NCBI GenBank assembly: GCA_902778135.1
Contig: CACYWP010000017.1
Span: 1-64,000 of the forward strand
Direction of reading: 5' to 3'
DNA from: an uncultured Coriobacteriaceae bacterium
GTDB lineage: Bacteria > Actinomycetota > Coriobacteriia > Coriobacteriales > Atopobiaceae
DNA: 64,000 nucleotides
Of this stretch, positions 50,576 to 58,967 are shown piece by piece. The translations under genes were made by a program, and so were the position numbers. Each line of letters opens with the position of its first letter. Positions within the stretch are counted from its first letter, which is position 1. The notes under the pieces are model-generated. The model was not told the DNA's origin and searched no databases. It saw only the letters and a list, made by a program, of their open reading frames with translations.

Positions 50576-51043
50576 TTACTCGAGTGCCTCCAACTCCGAC
50601 ACAAGCTCGGCAACCGGCACCGCCTCGAAGCTGAATCCCTCGCGCGCCGCCGGGGCCATGCCGTCGACGACGACCTGCTGCAATGTTACCGCACTCAAGC
50701 ACTTCCATGCGAGGAGCTCGACCTCGTCCCAGATGGGATTGAACATGGACGACTTGTTCGTCCTGCTGCGCTCGAGGTTGCGCACCGGCCCCCCGATGGC
50801 CTGCACGATGTCCAGCAGCGTCACCTCGGCCGCGTCGACGGCAAGCGTCATGCCGCCATGGGGTCCACGCGTCGTGCTCAGGAGACCAGCCCGCACCATC
50901 TCGTGCTGGATGGTACGCGCGAACGAGTAGGGAATGCCGTTGCTCTCCGCAACGGAACGAACCGAGACAACTTCTCCCTCGGGGGCATGGACGACCTCTG
51001 CCAGCATCCTCAGGGCATAATCGAGCTTCTTGGAGACCTCCAC
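50576..51043 (-). CDS. Rrf2-family transcriptional regulator
   Basis: The 155-residue protein has an Rrf2 winged helix ('KLDYALRMLAEVVHAPEGEV', 'SVRSVAESNGIPYSFARTIQ', 'GLLSTTRGPHGGMTLAV') and a C-terminal dimerisation part. 'VTLLDIVQAIGGPVRNLER' is the conserved Rrf2 helix. The iron-sulfur Cys triad of IscR/NsrR is missing; only one Cys ('WKCLS') is present, so redox sensing by a cluster is unlikely. The GTG start at 51043 follows a GAGGGG site. Co-transcription with the mutY-like glycosylase is unusual. Confidence 0.88.
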   Translation of the reverse strand: MEVSKKLDYALRMLAEVVHAPEGEVVSVRSVAESNGIPYSFARTIQHEMVRAGLLSTTRGPHGGMTLAVDAAEVTLLDIVQAIGGPVRNLERSRTNKSSMFNPIWDEVELLAWKCLSAVTLQQVVVDGMAPAAREGFSFEAVPVAELVSELEALE

Positions 51044-51091
51044 GATGATCCCCTCTCATATCGGCGGATTCGCAGGTACGTTGGATACGAC

Positions 51092-51120
51092 ACGATACGT
51101 CCTGCCTCACGCGTAGTCAA
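51092..51120 (-). promoter_or_regulatory. promoter of the rrf2-mutY operon
   Basis: On the minus strand TTGACT (51115-51120) and TATCGT (51092-51097) are separated by 17 bases and lie about 50 bases upstream of the GTG start. The AT-rich DNA just upstream (51121-51180, including tatgtcgtatgaccatata) may contain operator sequence. The remainder of the gap up to the tRNA shows no gene. Confidence 0.55.
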
Positions 51121-51399
51121 GGTAAAGCATATGTCGTATGACCATATAGTACCTAATCACACAAGAGCTTCGCTGTTGCAAGCCGATACGAGCGCTGCCA
51201 ATATGTCAATTTCTTAACGTTTTTCAAACAAAGTATCGATTTTATACAATTTCAAAACTCGCCCTGACACCCGTGCCAGACATGGTGTTCCCTACTTGCG
51301 AGGTCAGCCTACGTGAAGGAGTTGTCCGAGTCGCGAACGGTACGGACGACCGAAAGGAACAGACGCGTACGCATCCGCCCATGGATCCGTGCGACGCAT

Positions 51400-51432
51400 C
51401 AAAAAAAGAAAAAGCCTCCGAGAGGGAGGCTT
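51400..51432 (-). terminator. terminator after tRNA-Asp
   Basis: The stem aagcctcc/ggaggctt (51412-51419 and 51425-51432) is followed on the minus strand by a T-rich run of about 14 bases (51400-51413). It lies ten bases after the tRNA 3' end. Confidence 0.88.
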
Positions 51433-51442
51433 GGGAATGCAA

Positions 51443-51519
51443 TGGCGGGATGTAAGGGACTTGAACCCTCGACCTCCGACGTGACAGGCCGGCGCTCTAA
51501 CCAGCTGAGCTAACACCCC
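51443..51519 (-). tRNA. tRNA-Asp(GUC)
   Basis: The minus strand folds as a 77-base class I tRNA. The acceptor is GGGGTGT/ACATCCC, the D-arm is AGCTCAGCTGGTTAGAGC, the anticodon arm is CCGGCCTGTCACGTCGG with anticodon GTC, and the T-arm is GAGGGTTCAAGTCCCTT. The discriminator is G and CCA is encoded. Confidence 0.96.
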
Positions 51520-51588
51520 GTTCATCTGGTGCAAGGGATATGTTACACAGAACTACCCTCGCTTGTCTAGTGTCAATTTCAAAAATCT

Positions 51589-52470
51589 TTACTCCAGCGA
51601 GATGCTCTCCTGCTCGCCCGACTCCAGCGTCACCTGGATGGTCCCGCCCACCAGCGTTGCCTGGGCGATCTTGCCCTCGCGCACGATGGGGTTGCCCTCG
51701 GCATCGGTGACCTGCTGGGTGACGGAGCCTCCGCCCAGCGGATGGGCGATGAGGTCCCACGTGCCGTCAGGCAGGTTCTCCGGAATGACGAAGACCGTGT
51801 TGTAAAGGACCAGCGTGACCGGCGTGCCCGACAGCTCGTAGAGCGTGGCCATCCCCTCGGAACCCTCCGAGGTGCTGGTCAGCGCGTAGGTGCCGTCCTC
51901 CCGAGCGGTCAGCGTGTACGTCGTGCCGCGATACTCGATGCCCTCGTCGCCCGTCGCCTGGGCCTGCTCCTCGACGGTCTCCTCGGGAACCTGCTCGACG
52001 GAGACCAGCGCGCGTGCCAGCAGCCACCCGATGACGCAGACCACCAGCAGCGCCGCGACACCCAGAATGGCGAACACGCGCTTGTTGGACTTGACCTCGG
52101 TCTCATGGCGCTCGACCTGCGGACGCCCCGTCGAGCTCATGCGCACCGCCTCCATGGGGCGCGAGTTCTCCAGGCGGAACGATGCCGTCTCGCTTGCGTT
52201 GACGCGTGTGGTCACGCGGGCGCCTTCCGAGGCGTCGATGCGCGCGAACGACCCGGTCTCCTGCGGGTCGACGCCGATGGGACGCGGCGCGTCGCCCAGC
52301 TGGGTCTCCTGGTCGCCGTCGATGATGGGGACGATCTGCGGGATTGCCTCCTCGAGCGCATCGGTGACGATTCCGGGTTGCGTCTCGGGAGAAGGGGCCG
52401 CCTGGGGTGCGGCATGACGTCCCGCGGCCGAATGACGACCGTGGCGGGGTGTCCTCTCGTCAGCTGCCAT
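51589..52470 (-). CDS. hypothetical single-pass membrane protein
   Basis: The 293-residue protein has a polar cytoplasmic N-terminus of about 130 residues with repeated 'ETGSFARIDAS'/'ETASFRLENS'-type motifs. One membrane helix follows ('VFAILGVAALLVVCVIGWLLA') and then an extracytoplasmic beta-rich domain with 'TYTLTAREDGTYALTSTSEG' and 'VTQQVTDAEGNPIVREGK'. The ETxSF repeats around residues 70-110 may be phosphorylation or FHA-binding sites (speculative). It ends the dnaX-ybaB-recR gene string in the same direction. I recognise no family. Confidence 0.75.
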   Translation of the reverse strand: MAADERTPRHGRHSAAGRHAAPQAAPSPETQPGIVTDALEEAIPQIVPIIDGDQETQLGDAPRPIGVDPQETGSFARIDASEGARVTTRVNASETASFRLENSRPMEAVRMSSTGRPQVERHETEVKSNKRVFAILGVAALLVVCVIGWLLARALVSVEQVPEETVEEQAQATGDEGIEYRGTTYTLTAREDGTYALTSTSEGSEGMATLYELSGTPVTLVLYNTVFVIPENLPDGTWDLIAHPLGGGSVTQQVTDAEGNPIVREGKIAQATLVGGTIQVTLESGEQESISLE

Positions 52471-52503
52471 ACTAGTTCCTTCCGACTCTTCTGAGTCTCT
52501 AAT

Positions 52504-53121
52504 CTACACCCTTCGGCGGGCCTCGATGGCCCTGCCCAGGGTGACTTCATCAGCGTACTCGAGGTCGCCACCCACGGGCAAGCCGCTCGCCAGGCGCGAC
52601 ACCGTCATCCCGAGGGGATTGATGGTACGTGCGAGGTAGGTTGCCGTGGTCTCCCCCTCCACGTCGGGGTTGGTGGCCAGAATGACCTCCTGCACCTCCC
52701 CCGACGCCAGACGGCCGATCAGCTCGCGGACATGCAGCTGGTCGGGGCCGACCTTGTCCATGGGAGAGATGACACCCCCCAACACATGATACAGCCCATG
52801 GTAGGCGCCCGTCTTCTCGATGGCGGCCACATCGCGCGGCTCCGACACAACGCAGATGGTCGTCTGGTCCCGATGCGAGTCCGCGCAGATGTCGCAGGTG
52901 TCGCGCGTCGCGTACGAGAAGCAAATGGGGCAGAAGTGCACCTGGCGCTTGACCTCGATGATGGCGTCGGAGAGGCGGCGGGCCTCCTCGATGTCGGCTT
53001 CCAGCAGATGGTAGGCGATGCGCTGGGCGGACTTGGGACCGATGCCCGGCAGCCGTCCAAGCTCGTCAAGCAGGCGTTGCAGCGCACGCCCGTCGCTGGT
53101 CGTGGGGTCGAAGGAGGCCAT
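52504..53121 (-). CDS. recR: recombination mediator RecR
   Basis: The 205-residue protein helps load RecA in gap repair. It contains a helix-hairpin-helix ('[20 protein letters not shown]'), a four-Cys zinc finger ('[16 protein letters not shown]') and a Toprim domain ('[20 protein letters not shown]', '[20 protein letters not shown]'). It starts two bases after the ybaB stop, in the classic dnaX-ybaB-recR order. Confidence 0.97.
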   Translation of the reverse strand: MASFDPTTSDGRALQRLLDELGRLPGIGPKSAQRIAYHLLEADIEEARRLSDAIIEVKRQVHFCPICFSYATRDTCDICADSHRDQTTICVVSEPRDVAAIEKTGAYHGLYHVLGGVISPMDKVGPDQLHVRELIGRLASGEVQEVILATNPDVEGETTATYLARTINPLGMTVSRLASGLPVGGDLEYADEVTLGRAIEARRRV

Positions 53122-53123
53122 TC

Positions 53124-53447
53124 CTAGAACATCCCCGGCATTCCGGGCATGCCCATGCCACCGGTGAGGGCGCCGATGCGCTGGTTGGTGACCTCCTGGG
53201 CCTTTGCCAGCGTCTCGTTGATGGCGGCCAGGACGGTGTCCTGCAGCATATCGGTATCCTCCTCGTCGAGTCCCAGCGCCGAGCCATCGATGCGTACGCC
53301 GGTGATCGAGCCGTCCGCCGTGCCGGTGACGGTGACCATGCCCCCTCCGGCAGTGCCGGTGACCTCGACGTCCGCCAGCTCGTCCTGGGCTTCGGCCAGC
53401 TGTCGCTGCATCTTCTGTGCCTGTTTCATCATCTGTTGCATGTTCAT
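53124..53447 (-). CDS. ybaB: YbaB/EbfC nucleoid-associated protein
   Basis: The 107-residue DNA-binding protein has the family N-terminal helix ('[20 protein letters not shown]'), the beta core ('[20 protein letters not shown]') and the C-terminal helix '[20 protein letters not shown]'. It ends in a short Gly/Met/Pro tail. A GGAGGA site precedes ATG 53447. It lies between dnaX and recR. Confidence 0.95.
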   Translation of the reverse strand: MNMQQMMKQAQKMQRQLAEAQDELADVEVTGTAGGGMVTVTGTADGSITGVRIDGSALGLDEEDTDMLQDTVLAAINETLAKAQEVTNQRIGALTGGMGMPGMPGMF

Positions 53448-53495
53448 GGGTGGTCCTCCTAGCGAATGTCGCGCGTGGGCGCGTTCGTGTCGTGG

Positions 53496-56231
53496 CTAGT
53501 CCTCGTCATCGTAATCGGCATCATCGACGGGTTCGTCGGCATACTCGCTTTCGGAATCATAGCCGTCTTCCGAACCCTCCGTCTCGTCGAGCACCTCGTC
53601 CTGCTCGTCCTCGGGCGGCTCTGACGTGTAGGTGACGCCCTCGCCAAAGATCTCCGCCATCATCTCGATGATGTCGGAGGGTATGCCCGTGGTGCGGCGC
53701 GAGCTGCGCTTGGGAGCCGGAGTCGGGGCCGGGGCCGGCTGGGCGACCGGCTTTGGGGCAGGCTCGGGTGCGGGCTGGGGCTCAGGCGCGGGTGCGGGCT
53801 GTGGCGTCGACACAACCGCCGGATGCGGCTCGGGCTGGGGTGCGGGCTGCGGCGCTGGCACGGGCGTGGGCTGCGGCGCAGGCGCGGGCTGCGGTGCCGG
53901 CTTGGGCTGCGGTGCGGGCACAACCGTCGGTTGCGGCGCGGGCGCGGGCACGACGACGGGCTGAGGACGAGGCGCGGGCACAGGCTGAGGCTCTGGTTGG
54001 GCAATCGCCCCCCTCTGCGCCGAAGTGGTCATCACATTCGGGGCCACCACGAACTCGGGCTCGCCAAAGGCGTAATCCTCCTCGTAGGGCGTCATGTCAT
54101 AGTCGTCATACGGAACGACGTCGTCGCCCAACGGCTCGGGCTCCCACGGGGCCGCGTAGGCGGTCGTCGGAGCGGGCTGGGGTGCGGGCGCCGGCTGCGG
54201 AGCGGGCTTCGGCGTGGACGTCGGCTGAGGTGCCGGCTTGGGCTGCTGCGCTGGTACCGGCTGTGGCTCGGGCGCCGCCTGCGGTGCAGGCCGCGGCGCT
54301 TCCGCCGGCTGTGCCGCCGGGGCAGCAGGCCGCGCGCTGGGCGATGGCTGGGACGCCGCCACGCGAGCCGCCGCCTCGGCACCCTCGACGAAGTATGCCC
54401 GACGTGGCCCGAACACGTCGTTGACCATCGGGTCGACGCTGGCGCGCACGTCGGGACGCTCCAGCATCCTGCACGCAAACGACGAGCCCTTGGGGAACGA
54501 GACCACCACCTGGGCACCGTCATCCGAGACGATGGTCGAGTTCATCAGCAGCGAGCCGTGCTGGGGTCGCGAGGAGAGCAGCCCGTCGACGACCCGCTTC
54601 CAGCGACGCTGCAGCTCGCCCGGGTCGGTGGTGCCGGCGGCAGCCGACGCCTGCGGAGAAGCTTCGGGCCGGGGCTGGGACGTGTCCGGCATGGCGACGG
54701 GCTCGGGCGCCGGCCGTGCCGGTGCGGGAGTCGGGAGGACCGAGGGCTGCCGATTGGCGCTGGCGTGCGGAGCGGGCTGGGGCTGGGGCTGGGGCTGGGG
54801 CTGGGGACGCGTGGGAGCCGTCGCCCGAGTGGGCGCCTCACCTTGAGACGCGCGTGTCGCGGAAGGCTGGGCCGACGGCGTCGGCTGCAGCTGGCGCTCC
54901 CCCTCTGTCGCAGGCCGAGCCTGCCTCTCGGCATGCTCGGAGGGCGCCGCGGGCGGCCGCATCGCCTGTGGCCGCTCCTCGGTGGGCCGCTGCGTCGGCG
55001 AGGGGCGCTCCCCCGCCGGACGCTGCGCGGGCTTGCGCTCGTCGGCGACCTCGGCACCTCTCCGGGAGCCCGGTGCGGACAGGGCCACAATCTGGCGCTC
55101 CAGCGAAGAGACCCGGTCGGCCAGCGCCTCCAGCGTCAGCTCCGACTGGGGCCGGGCGATCTTGGTCAGCGCAACCTCCAGCACCAGTCGCTGGTTCGGC
55201 GCAACGCGCATCTCGGTCGAGGCGTCGGACAGCAGGCCCAGCGCACGCGCGACGCGGTCGACCGACCCGAAGGCCTTCGCCTCGCGGGATATGGCCGGAA
55301 GCTCGTCGTCGGAGGCCTGGATCGTGCCCGACTTGGCGCCAATCGCGGCGACGACGTACACGTCTCGCAGGCGTGCCGCCAGGGCACGGGTGAACTGCAA
55401 CAGGTCGCGTCCGACCTCGACCAGGGACTCCACCTGGGCAAACAGGGTCGGCACGTCACGGTTGGCCATGGCCAGGCTCATGCGCTCCAAGGTCGAGGCC
55501 GAGACCTCGCCCAACACGTCACGCGCCACGTCGACCGTGATGTTGCCGCCCCCCGACACGGAGAGCTGCTCCAGCTCGGAGATGGCGTCGCGCATGCCGC
55601 CGCGGGCATGGCGCACGACCAGCTCGAGCGCCTCGGGGTCGTAACCGAACCCCTCCCGGTCGCAGATGTAGGCCAGGCGCTGTTGGATGTCCGCGTTGCC
55701 GATGGCATGGAAGTCGAAGCGTTGGACGCGCGACAGGATCGTCTCGGGGATCTTCTGCGGGTCGGTCGTGCAGAGCACGAACACCACGTGCGAGGGCGGT
55801 TCCTCGAGGGTCTTGAGCAGCGCGTTGAAGGCTGCCACCGTCAGCATGTGGACCTCGTCGATGATGTACATCTTGTACGGGGCACGCACGGGGGCGAAGC
55901 TGACCCGGCTGATGATCTCGTCGCGGACGTTGTCCACGCCCGTGCGGGACGCGGCGTCCAGCTCGTAGACGTCGGGATGCTCTCCCGCAGCGATCAGTCG
56001 GCACTGCTCGCAGGTGCCATCGGGCAGATGACCCTCGCCCTGCTCGCACATCAGGGCCTTGGCCAGCAGACGCGCCATGGTGGTCTTGCCCGTGCCGCGC
56101 GGCCCGCAGAAGAGGTAGGCGTGGCTCGTCCGCCCCTCGATGACGGCGCGCTCGAGCGTGGTGACCACATGCGTCTGACCGACGACGTCGGCGAACGTCT
56201 GTGGCCGGTATTTTGTGTACAGCGATTCCAT
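53496..56231 (-). CDS. dnaX: DNA polymerase III gamma/tau subunit with long Pro/Gln/Ala linkers
   Basis: The 911-residue clamp-loader subunit has a normal AAA+ N-terminus: '[20 protein letters not shown]', Walker A '[20 protein letters not shown]', a zinc motif ending 'CEQCRLI', '[20 protein letters not shown]' and sensor 1. After residue 370 two low-complexity Pro/Gln/Ala segments (about 390-545 and 635-850) surround a conserved tau-type domain ('[20 protein letters not shown]'). The end is very acidic. I see no A-rich slippery site for a gamma frameshift. ATG 56231 precedes the family start '[10 protein letters not shown]'. Confidence 0.95.
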   Translation of the reverse strand: MESLYTKYRPQTFADVVGQTHVVTTLERAVIEGRTSHAYLFCGPRGTGKTTMARLLAKALMCEQGEGHLPDGTCEQCRLIAAGEHPDVYELDAASRTGVDNVRDEIISRVSFAPVRAPYKMYIIDEVHMLTVAAFNALLKTLEEPPSHVVFVLCTTDPQKIPETILSRVQRFDFHAIGNADIQQRLAYICDREGFGYDPEALELVVRHARGGMRDAISELEQLSVSGGGNITVDVARDVLGEVSASTLERMSLAMANRDVPTLFAQVESLVEVGRDLLQFTRALAARLRDVYVVAAIGAKSGTIQASDDELPAISREAKAFGSVDRVARALGLLSDASTEMRVAPNQRLVLEVALTKIARPQSELTLEALADRVSSLERQIVALSAPGSRRGAEVADERKPAQRPAGERPSPTQRPTEERPQAMRPPAAPSEHAERQARPATEGERQLQPTPSAQPSATRASQGEAPTRATAPTRPQPQPQPQPQPAPHASANRQPSVLPTPAPARPAPEPVAMPDTSQPRPEASPQASAAAGTTDPGELQRRWKRVVDGLLSSRPQHGSLLMNSTIVSDDGAQVVVSFPKGSSFACRMLERPDVRASVDPMVNDVFGPRRAYFVEGAEAAARVAASQPSPSARPAAPAAQPAEAPRPAPQAAPEPQPVPAQQPKPAPQPTSTPKPAPQPAPAPQPAPTTAYAAPWEPEPLGDDVVPYDDYDMTPYEEDYAFGEPEFVVAPNVMTTSAQRGAIAQPEPQPVPAPRPQPVVVPAPAPQPTVVPAPQPKPAPQPAPAPQPTPVPAPQPAPQPEPHPAVVSTPQPAPAPEPQPAPEPAPKPVAQPAPAPTPAPKRSSRRTTGIPSDIIEMMAEIFGEGVTYTSEPPEDEQDEVLDETEGSEDGYDSESEYADEPVDDADYDDED

Positions 56232-56339
56232 GCGCGCCTCCGGACCCATTCACGTGAATCTCAAGTATACGGCAGGTTCGGGACGGTATTCCCACGACCT
56301 CGCAGCAGTTGGAACCCGTTGGTCGGCCATCGCGCCTGA

Positions 56340-56501
56340 GTTGTCTGTGCTTTGAATTGGTTCCACGCGTTACGAACGCAGAGTACGCGTTTGTTTGCGT
56401 AGGGAAAAACGCAAACAACAGAGGCCGCTCGCTGCGGGGAGGTAAAAGCGCAGACAACACCGCACATCAAACCCTCACACGAAAAAAGAACGCAGACAAA
56501 C
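56340..56501. promoter_or_regulatory. cluster of five GTTGTCTGCG-like motifs upstream of dnaX
   Basis: Near-identical 11-mers occur on the plus strand at 56340 (gttgtctgtgc) and 56389 (gtttgtttgcg), and on the minus strand at 56409 (gttgtttgcgt), 56448 (gttgtctgcgc) and 56491 (gtttgtctgcg). All lie in the 345-base gap between dedA and dnaX, 110-270 bases upstream of the dnaX start. The gap holds no gene. Clustering in both orientations suggests binding sites for a DNA-binding protein. Confidence 0.4.
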
Positions 56502-56576
56502 CCGTGCGAGTCGTACGCGCAAGGCCTTGCGTGGCATGCGGGTGTCGCCGCCCCGTGCGTTGGGGCGCGGGTGTGG

Positions 56577-57221
56577 CTATTTGCTCGACCCCAGACGGCT
56601 GCGCAGCAGGCCGAACAGCGTCGGCACCAGGCTCACGCCGATGATGCCCACGATGAGCAGCTCGAAATGCTCCTGCACGAAGGGAATGCCCCCAAAGAAG
56701 TAGCCCAGCAGGATGAACAGCGTCGACCAGGTGACGCCACCGATGATGTTGAACGCGAAGAAGTTGTGCCACTTCATGCCGCCCATGCCCGCGAGGAAGG
56801 GCACGAAGGTGCGGATGAACGGGAAGAACCGACCGAGGAAGATGGCCAGGTTGCCCCACTTGTCGAGGAAGGCCTCGGACTTCTCGATGCGCTCGGGCGT
56901 CATCGCCTTGACCTTGCCCGAACGGATGATGCGCTGGCCGAAGAAGTGGCCGATGAAGAAGTTGCACTGGTCGCCCAGAATGGCCGCGCACCACGCAACG
57001 GCCAGCAGGGCGAAGATGTTGAACCCACCACCCTGGGCAAAGAACCCCGAGGCGAACAGCAGCGAGTCCCCCGGCAGGAACGGGAAGAACACGACGCCGG
57101 TCTCGATGAAGATGATGAGGAACACGAACCCGTAGGCGGCCAGCGGACCAGCGGCGATCCAGCTGGCTATGGCGGCACGCGGGTCGTGCAGCAGGTCGAT
57201 GATGAAGTTGATGAAGCCCAT
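56577..57221 (-). CDS. DedA-family membrane protein
   Basis: The 214-residue SNARE-associated/DedA (VTT) protein has the family motifs 'FIETGVVFFPFLPGDSLLFA', 'GDQCNFFIGHFFGQRI' and 'FLGRFFPFIRTFVPFLAGMG' with the conserved F-x-R-x-x-P-x-x-R pattern. About five hydrophobic segments are visible. DedA proteins support membrane homeostasis, probably as lipid flippases. It starts after the SRP RNA gene, and the gene to its 3' side is dnaX. Confidence 0.93.
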   Translation of the reverse strand: MGFINFIIDLLHDPRAAIASWIAAGPLAAYGFVFLIIFIETGVVFFPFLPGDSLLFASGFFAQGGGFNIFALLAVAWCAAILGDQCNFFIGHFFGQRIIRSGKVKAMTPERIEKSEAFLDKWGNLAIFLGRFFPFIRTFVPFLAGMGGMKWHNFFAFNIIGGVTWSTLFILLGYFFGGIPFVQEHFELLIVGIIGVSLVPTLFGLLRSRLGSSK

Positions 57222-57263
57222 GGCAGCCCCCGGTCGCAGCGCGGTCGCGTCGAGACATGAAAG

Positions 57264-57372
57264 GAGCGCGCTGGATGGGAACGGGTGCCCGCCAGAGGCT
57301 CCTTATGGCTGCTGCCTCCCGGCCCTGACCAGGTTCGGAACATTGCGTCACCCGAACCCATCCAACGCGCTC
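57264..57372 (-). ncRNA. ffs: SRP RNA, small bacterial type (4.5S)
   Basis: The minus strand contains the universally conserved SRP domain IV: GTTCCGAACCTGGTCAGG, then the asymmetric loop GGCAGCAGCCATAAG. It is closed by a long stem whose ends read gagcgcgttggatggg and cccatccagcgcgctc. The length of about 109 nucleotides fits the small bacterial SRP RNA. It lies directly upstream of dedA. Confidence 0.95.
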
Positions 57373-57441
57373 GACTGTTTACTATAGCAGAGGTGACCCT
57401 GCACCATCAAGTGGTATGGCCCGACGCGACGAAGGGACCCG

Positions 57442-57649
57442 ACCCTCCTGTTACTGCTCACGGCCCGGCCAGCGGGGTCCCACCGGAACTCCCCCTCGGC
57501 CAAGCGCTCCGCCCTCACGACGCGGCAGCTGCGGAAACGCTCGCTTCGCTCGCTAGGTCCTCGCTAAACGCCGCGCCGACGGGCGGAGCGGCCTCAGAGG
57601 AGTTCCGGTGGGACCCCGCTGGCCGGGCCGTGAGCAGTAACACCCTCCT
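57442..57649. repeat. 192-bp perfect inverted-repeat element, copy B, with 8-bp flanking direct repeats
   Basis: Perfect 43-bp arms (57450-57492 and 57599-57641; ends gttactgctcacgg and ccgtgagcagtaac) enclose a 106-base centre. That centre contains the 45-base core shared with copy A (57521-57565). The octamer accctcct flanks the element on both sides (57442-57449 and 57642-57649), as a target duplication would. There is no ORF inside. It fits a MITE-like or foldback insertion between the SRP RNA and the NRAMP-like gene. Confidence 0.8.
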
Positions 57650-57686
57650 TGGTCACAGGCGCGGGCGCGGCCCGCCAACCGCATGC

Positions 57687-58967
57687 CTACCAGCCCATGG
57701 CCTGCAGGACGAACATGATGATGGTCAGGATGGTGACCGCGATGATCGTGAACCAGGTCAGCGCGTTCCATGTGGGCCCGTTCGCATGGCGCCCCATGAC
57801 ATGGCGATCGCCGGCGATGATGACCATGAACACCAGCAGGACCGGCAACAGCACGCCGTTGATGACCTGGGCCGCCATCATGATGCCAAAGAGGTCGGCG
57901 CCGGGCAGCAGGACCACGACGGCCGAGATGGCGATGATGGCCGTGATGATGCCGCGATAGATGGGCGCCTCCTGCCAGTCGCGATCGGACCCGTGCTCCC
58001 AGCCGAAGGCCTCGCAGATGGCGCTTGACGTGATGCCGGGCAGAACGCAGGCCGCCAGGAAGGAGGCCCCTATCAGCCCGGCTCCGAAGAGCGCCTGCGC
58101 ATAGTCGCCCACCAGCGGGGCGAGGGCGACGGCGGCGTCCTCGGCGCCTGCCACCACGATGCCCGCAGGATAGAGCACCGCCCCGGTCACCAGGATGATG
58201 AACCACGAGATCGCGCTGGCGACGACCGACCCCGTCACCGTATCGATGCGCTGGTAGGGAATGTCGTCCTCGCGCGCATCGCGCTCCACGACGTTGCTCT
58301 GGGCAAGGAAGATCATCCACGGGGCGATGGTCGTGCCCACCAGCGCAACGATGAGCGAGAGGTAGCTGAGGTCCCCGGACAGGGGCGGTAGCAGCGTGTC
58401 GTGAAACGCCTGGCCCCAGTCGGGCCCGACCATGAACGCAGCGACGACATAGGTGAGGAAGATGCAGCTGATGGCCAGGAGGATCTTCTCGATGCGCCGA
58501 TAGGACCCGCTCATCGTCAGCAACCAGATGGCCAGCGCGGCAACCGGCACAGACACGTAGGTCGGCACGCCGAACAGCGCCATGCCCGACGCGATGCCCG
58601 CGAACTCCGAGAGCGTCACCGTCGCGTTCGACACCAGCAGGGCCAGCATGGCCACTACCGAGAGGCGCACGCCAAACTGCTCGCGGATGAGCGAGGCGAA
58701 CCCCTTGCCGGTGACGCAGCCCATGCGCGCGGCCGTCTCCTGCACCACGATGAGCAGCAGGCACATGATGGGCACGGTCCAGAGCAGGCCAAACCCGTAC
58801 AGGGCCCCAGAGTTGGAGTAGGCGGCGACACCACCGGCATCGGCACCGGCCAAGGCCGCCACCATGCCGGGTCCCATCGCCGCGAGGACCCTCATGGGCT
58901 CCAGCGGGGTGCGCGGCGGACGTTCCTGCATGCGCCTCCTGCTTCGACGAGCTGCCATCGCCATCAC
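57687..58967 (-). CDS. NRAMP-superfamily transporter, magnesium (NRMT)-like
   Basis: The 426-residue protein has about 11 membrane helices of the SLC11 fold. In TM1 the manganese/iron transporter motif DPGN is replaced by 'AGADAGGVAAYSNSGALYGF'. In TM6 the usual MPHN becomes 'GTTIAPWMIFLAQSNVVERD'. Loss of the soft-ligand Met fits NRAMP-related magnesium transporters, a group described from Eggerthella lenta. It overlaps the MgtE-like stop by four bases (GTG 58967; ATG 58964 is also possible), supporting a magnesium role. Substrate choice is inference. Confidence 0.82.
   Translation of the reverse strand: MMAMAARRSRRRMQERPPRTPLEPMRVLAAMGPGMVAALAGADAGGVAAYSNSGALYGFGLLWTVPIMCLLLIVVQETAARMGCVTGKGFASLIREQFGVRLSVVAMLALLVSNATVTLSEFAGIASGMALFGVPTYVSVPVAALAIWLLTMSGSYRRIEKILLAISCIFLTYVVAAFMVGPDWGQAFHDTLLPPLSGDLSYLSLIVALVGTTIAPWMIFLAQSNVVERDAREDDIPYQRIDTVTGSVVASAISWFIILVTGAVLYPAGIVVAGAEDAAVALAPLVGDYAQALFGAGLIGASFLAACVLPGITSSAICEAFGWEHGSDRDWQEAPIYRGIITAIIAISAVVVLLPGADLFGIMMAAQVINGVLLPVLLVFMVIIAGDRHVMGRHANGPTWNALTWFTIIAVTILTIIMFVLQAMGW

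Noticed and set aside
53496..56231. Programmed frameshift producing a gamma form of DnaX
   Set aside because: No run of A or other recognised slippery heptamer is present after the AAA+ domain; only GC-rich linker sequence is found.
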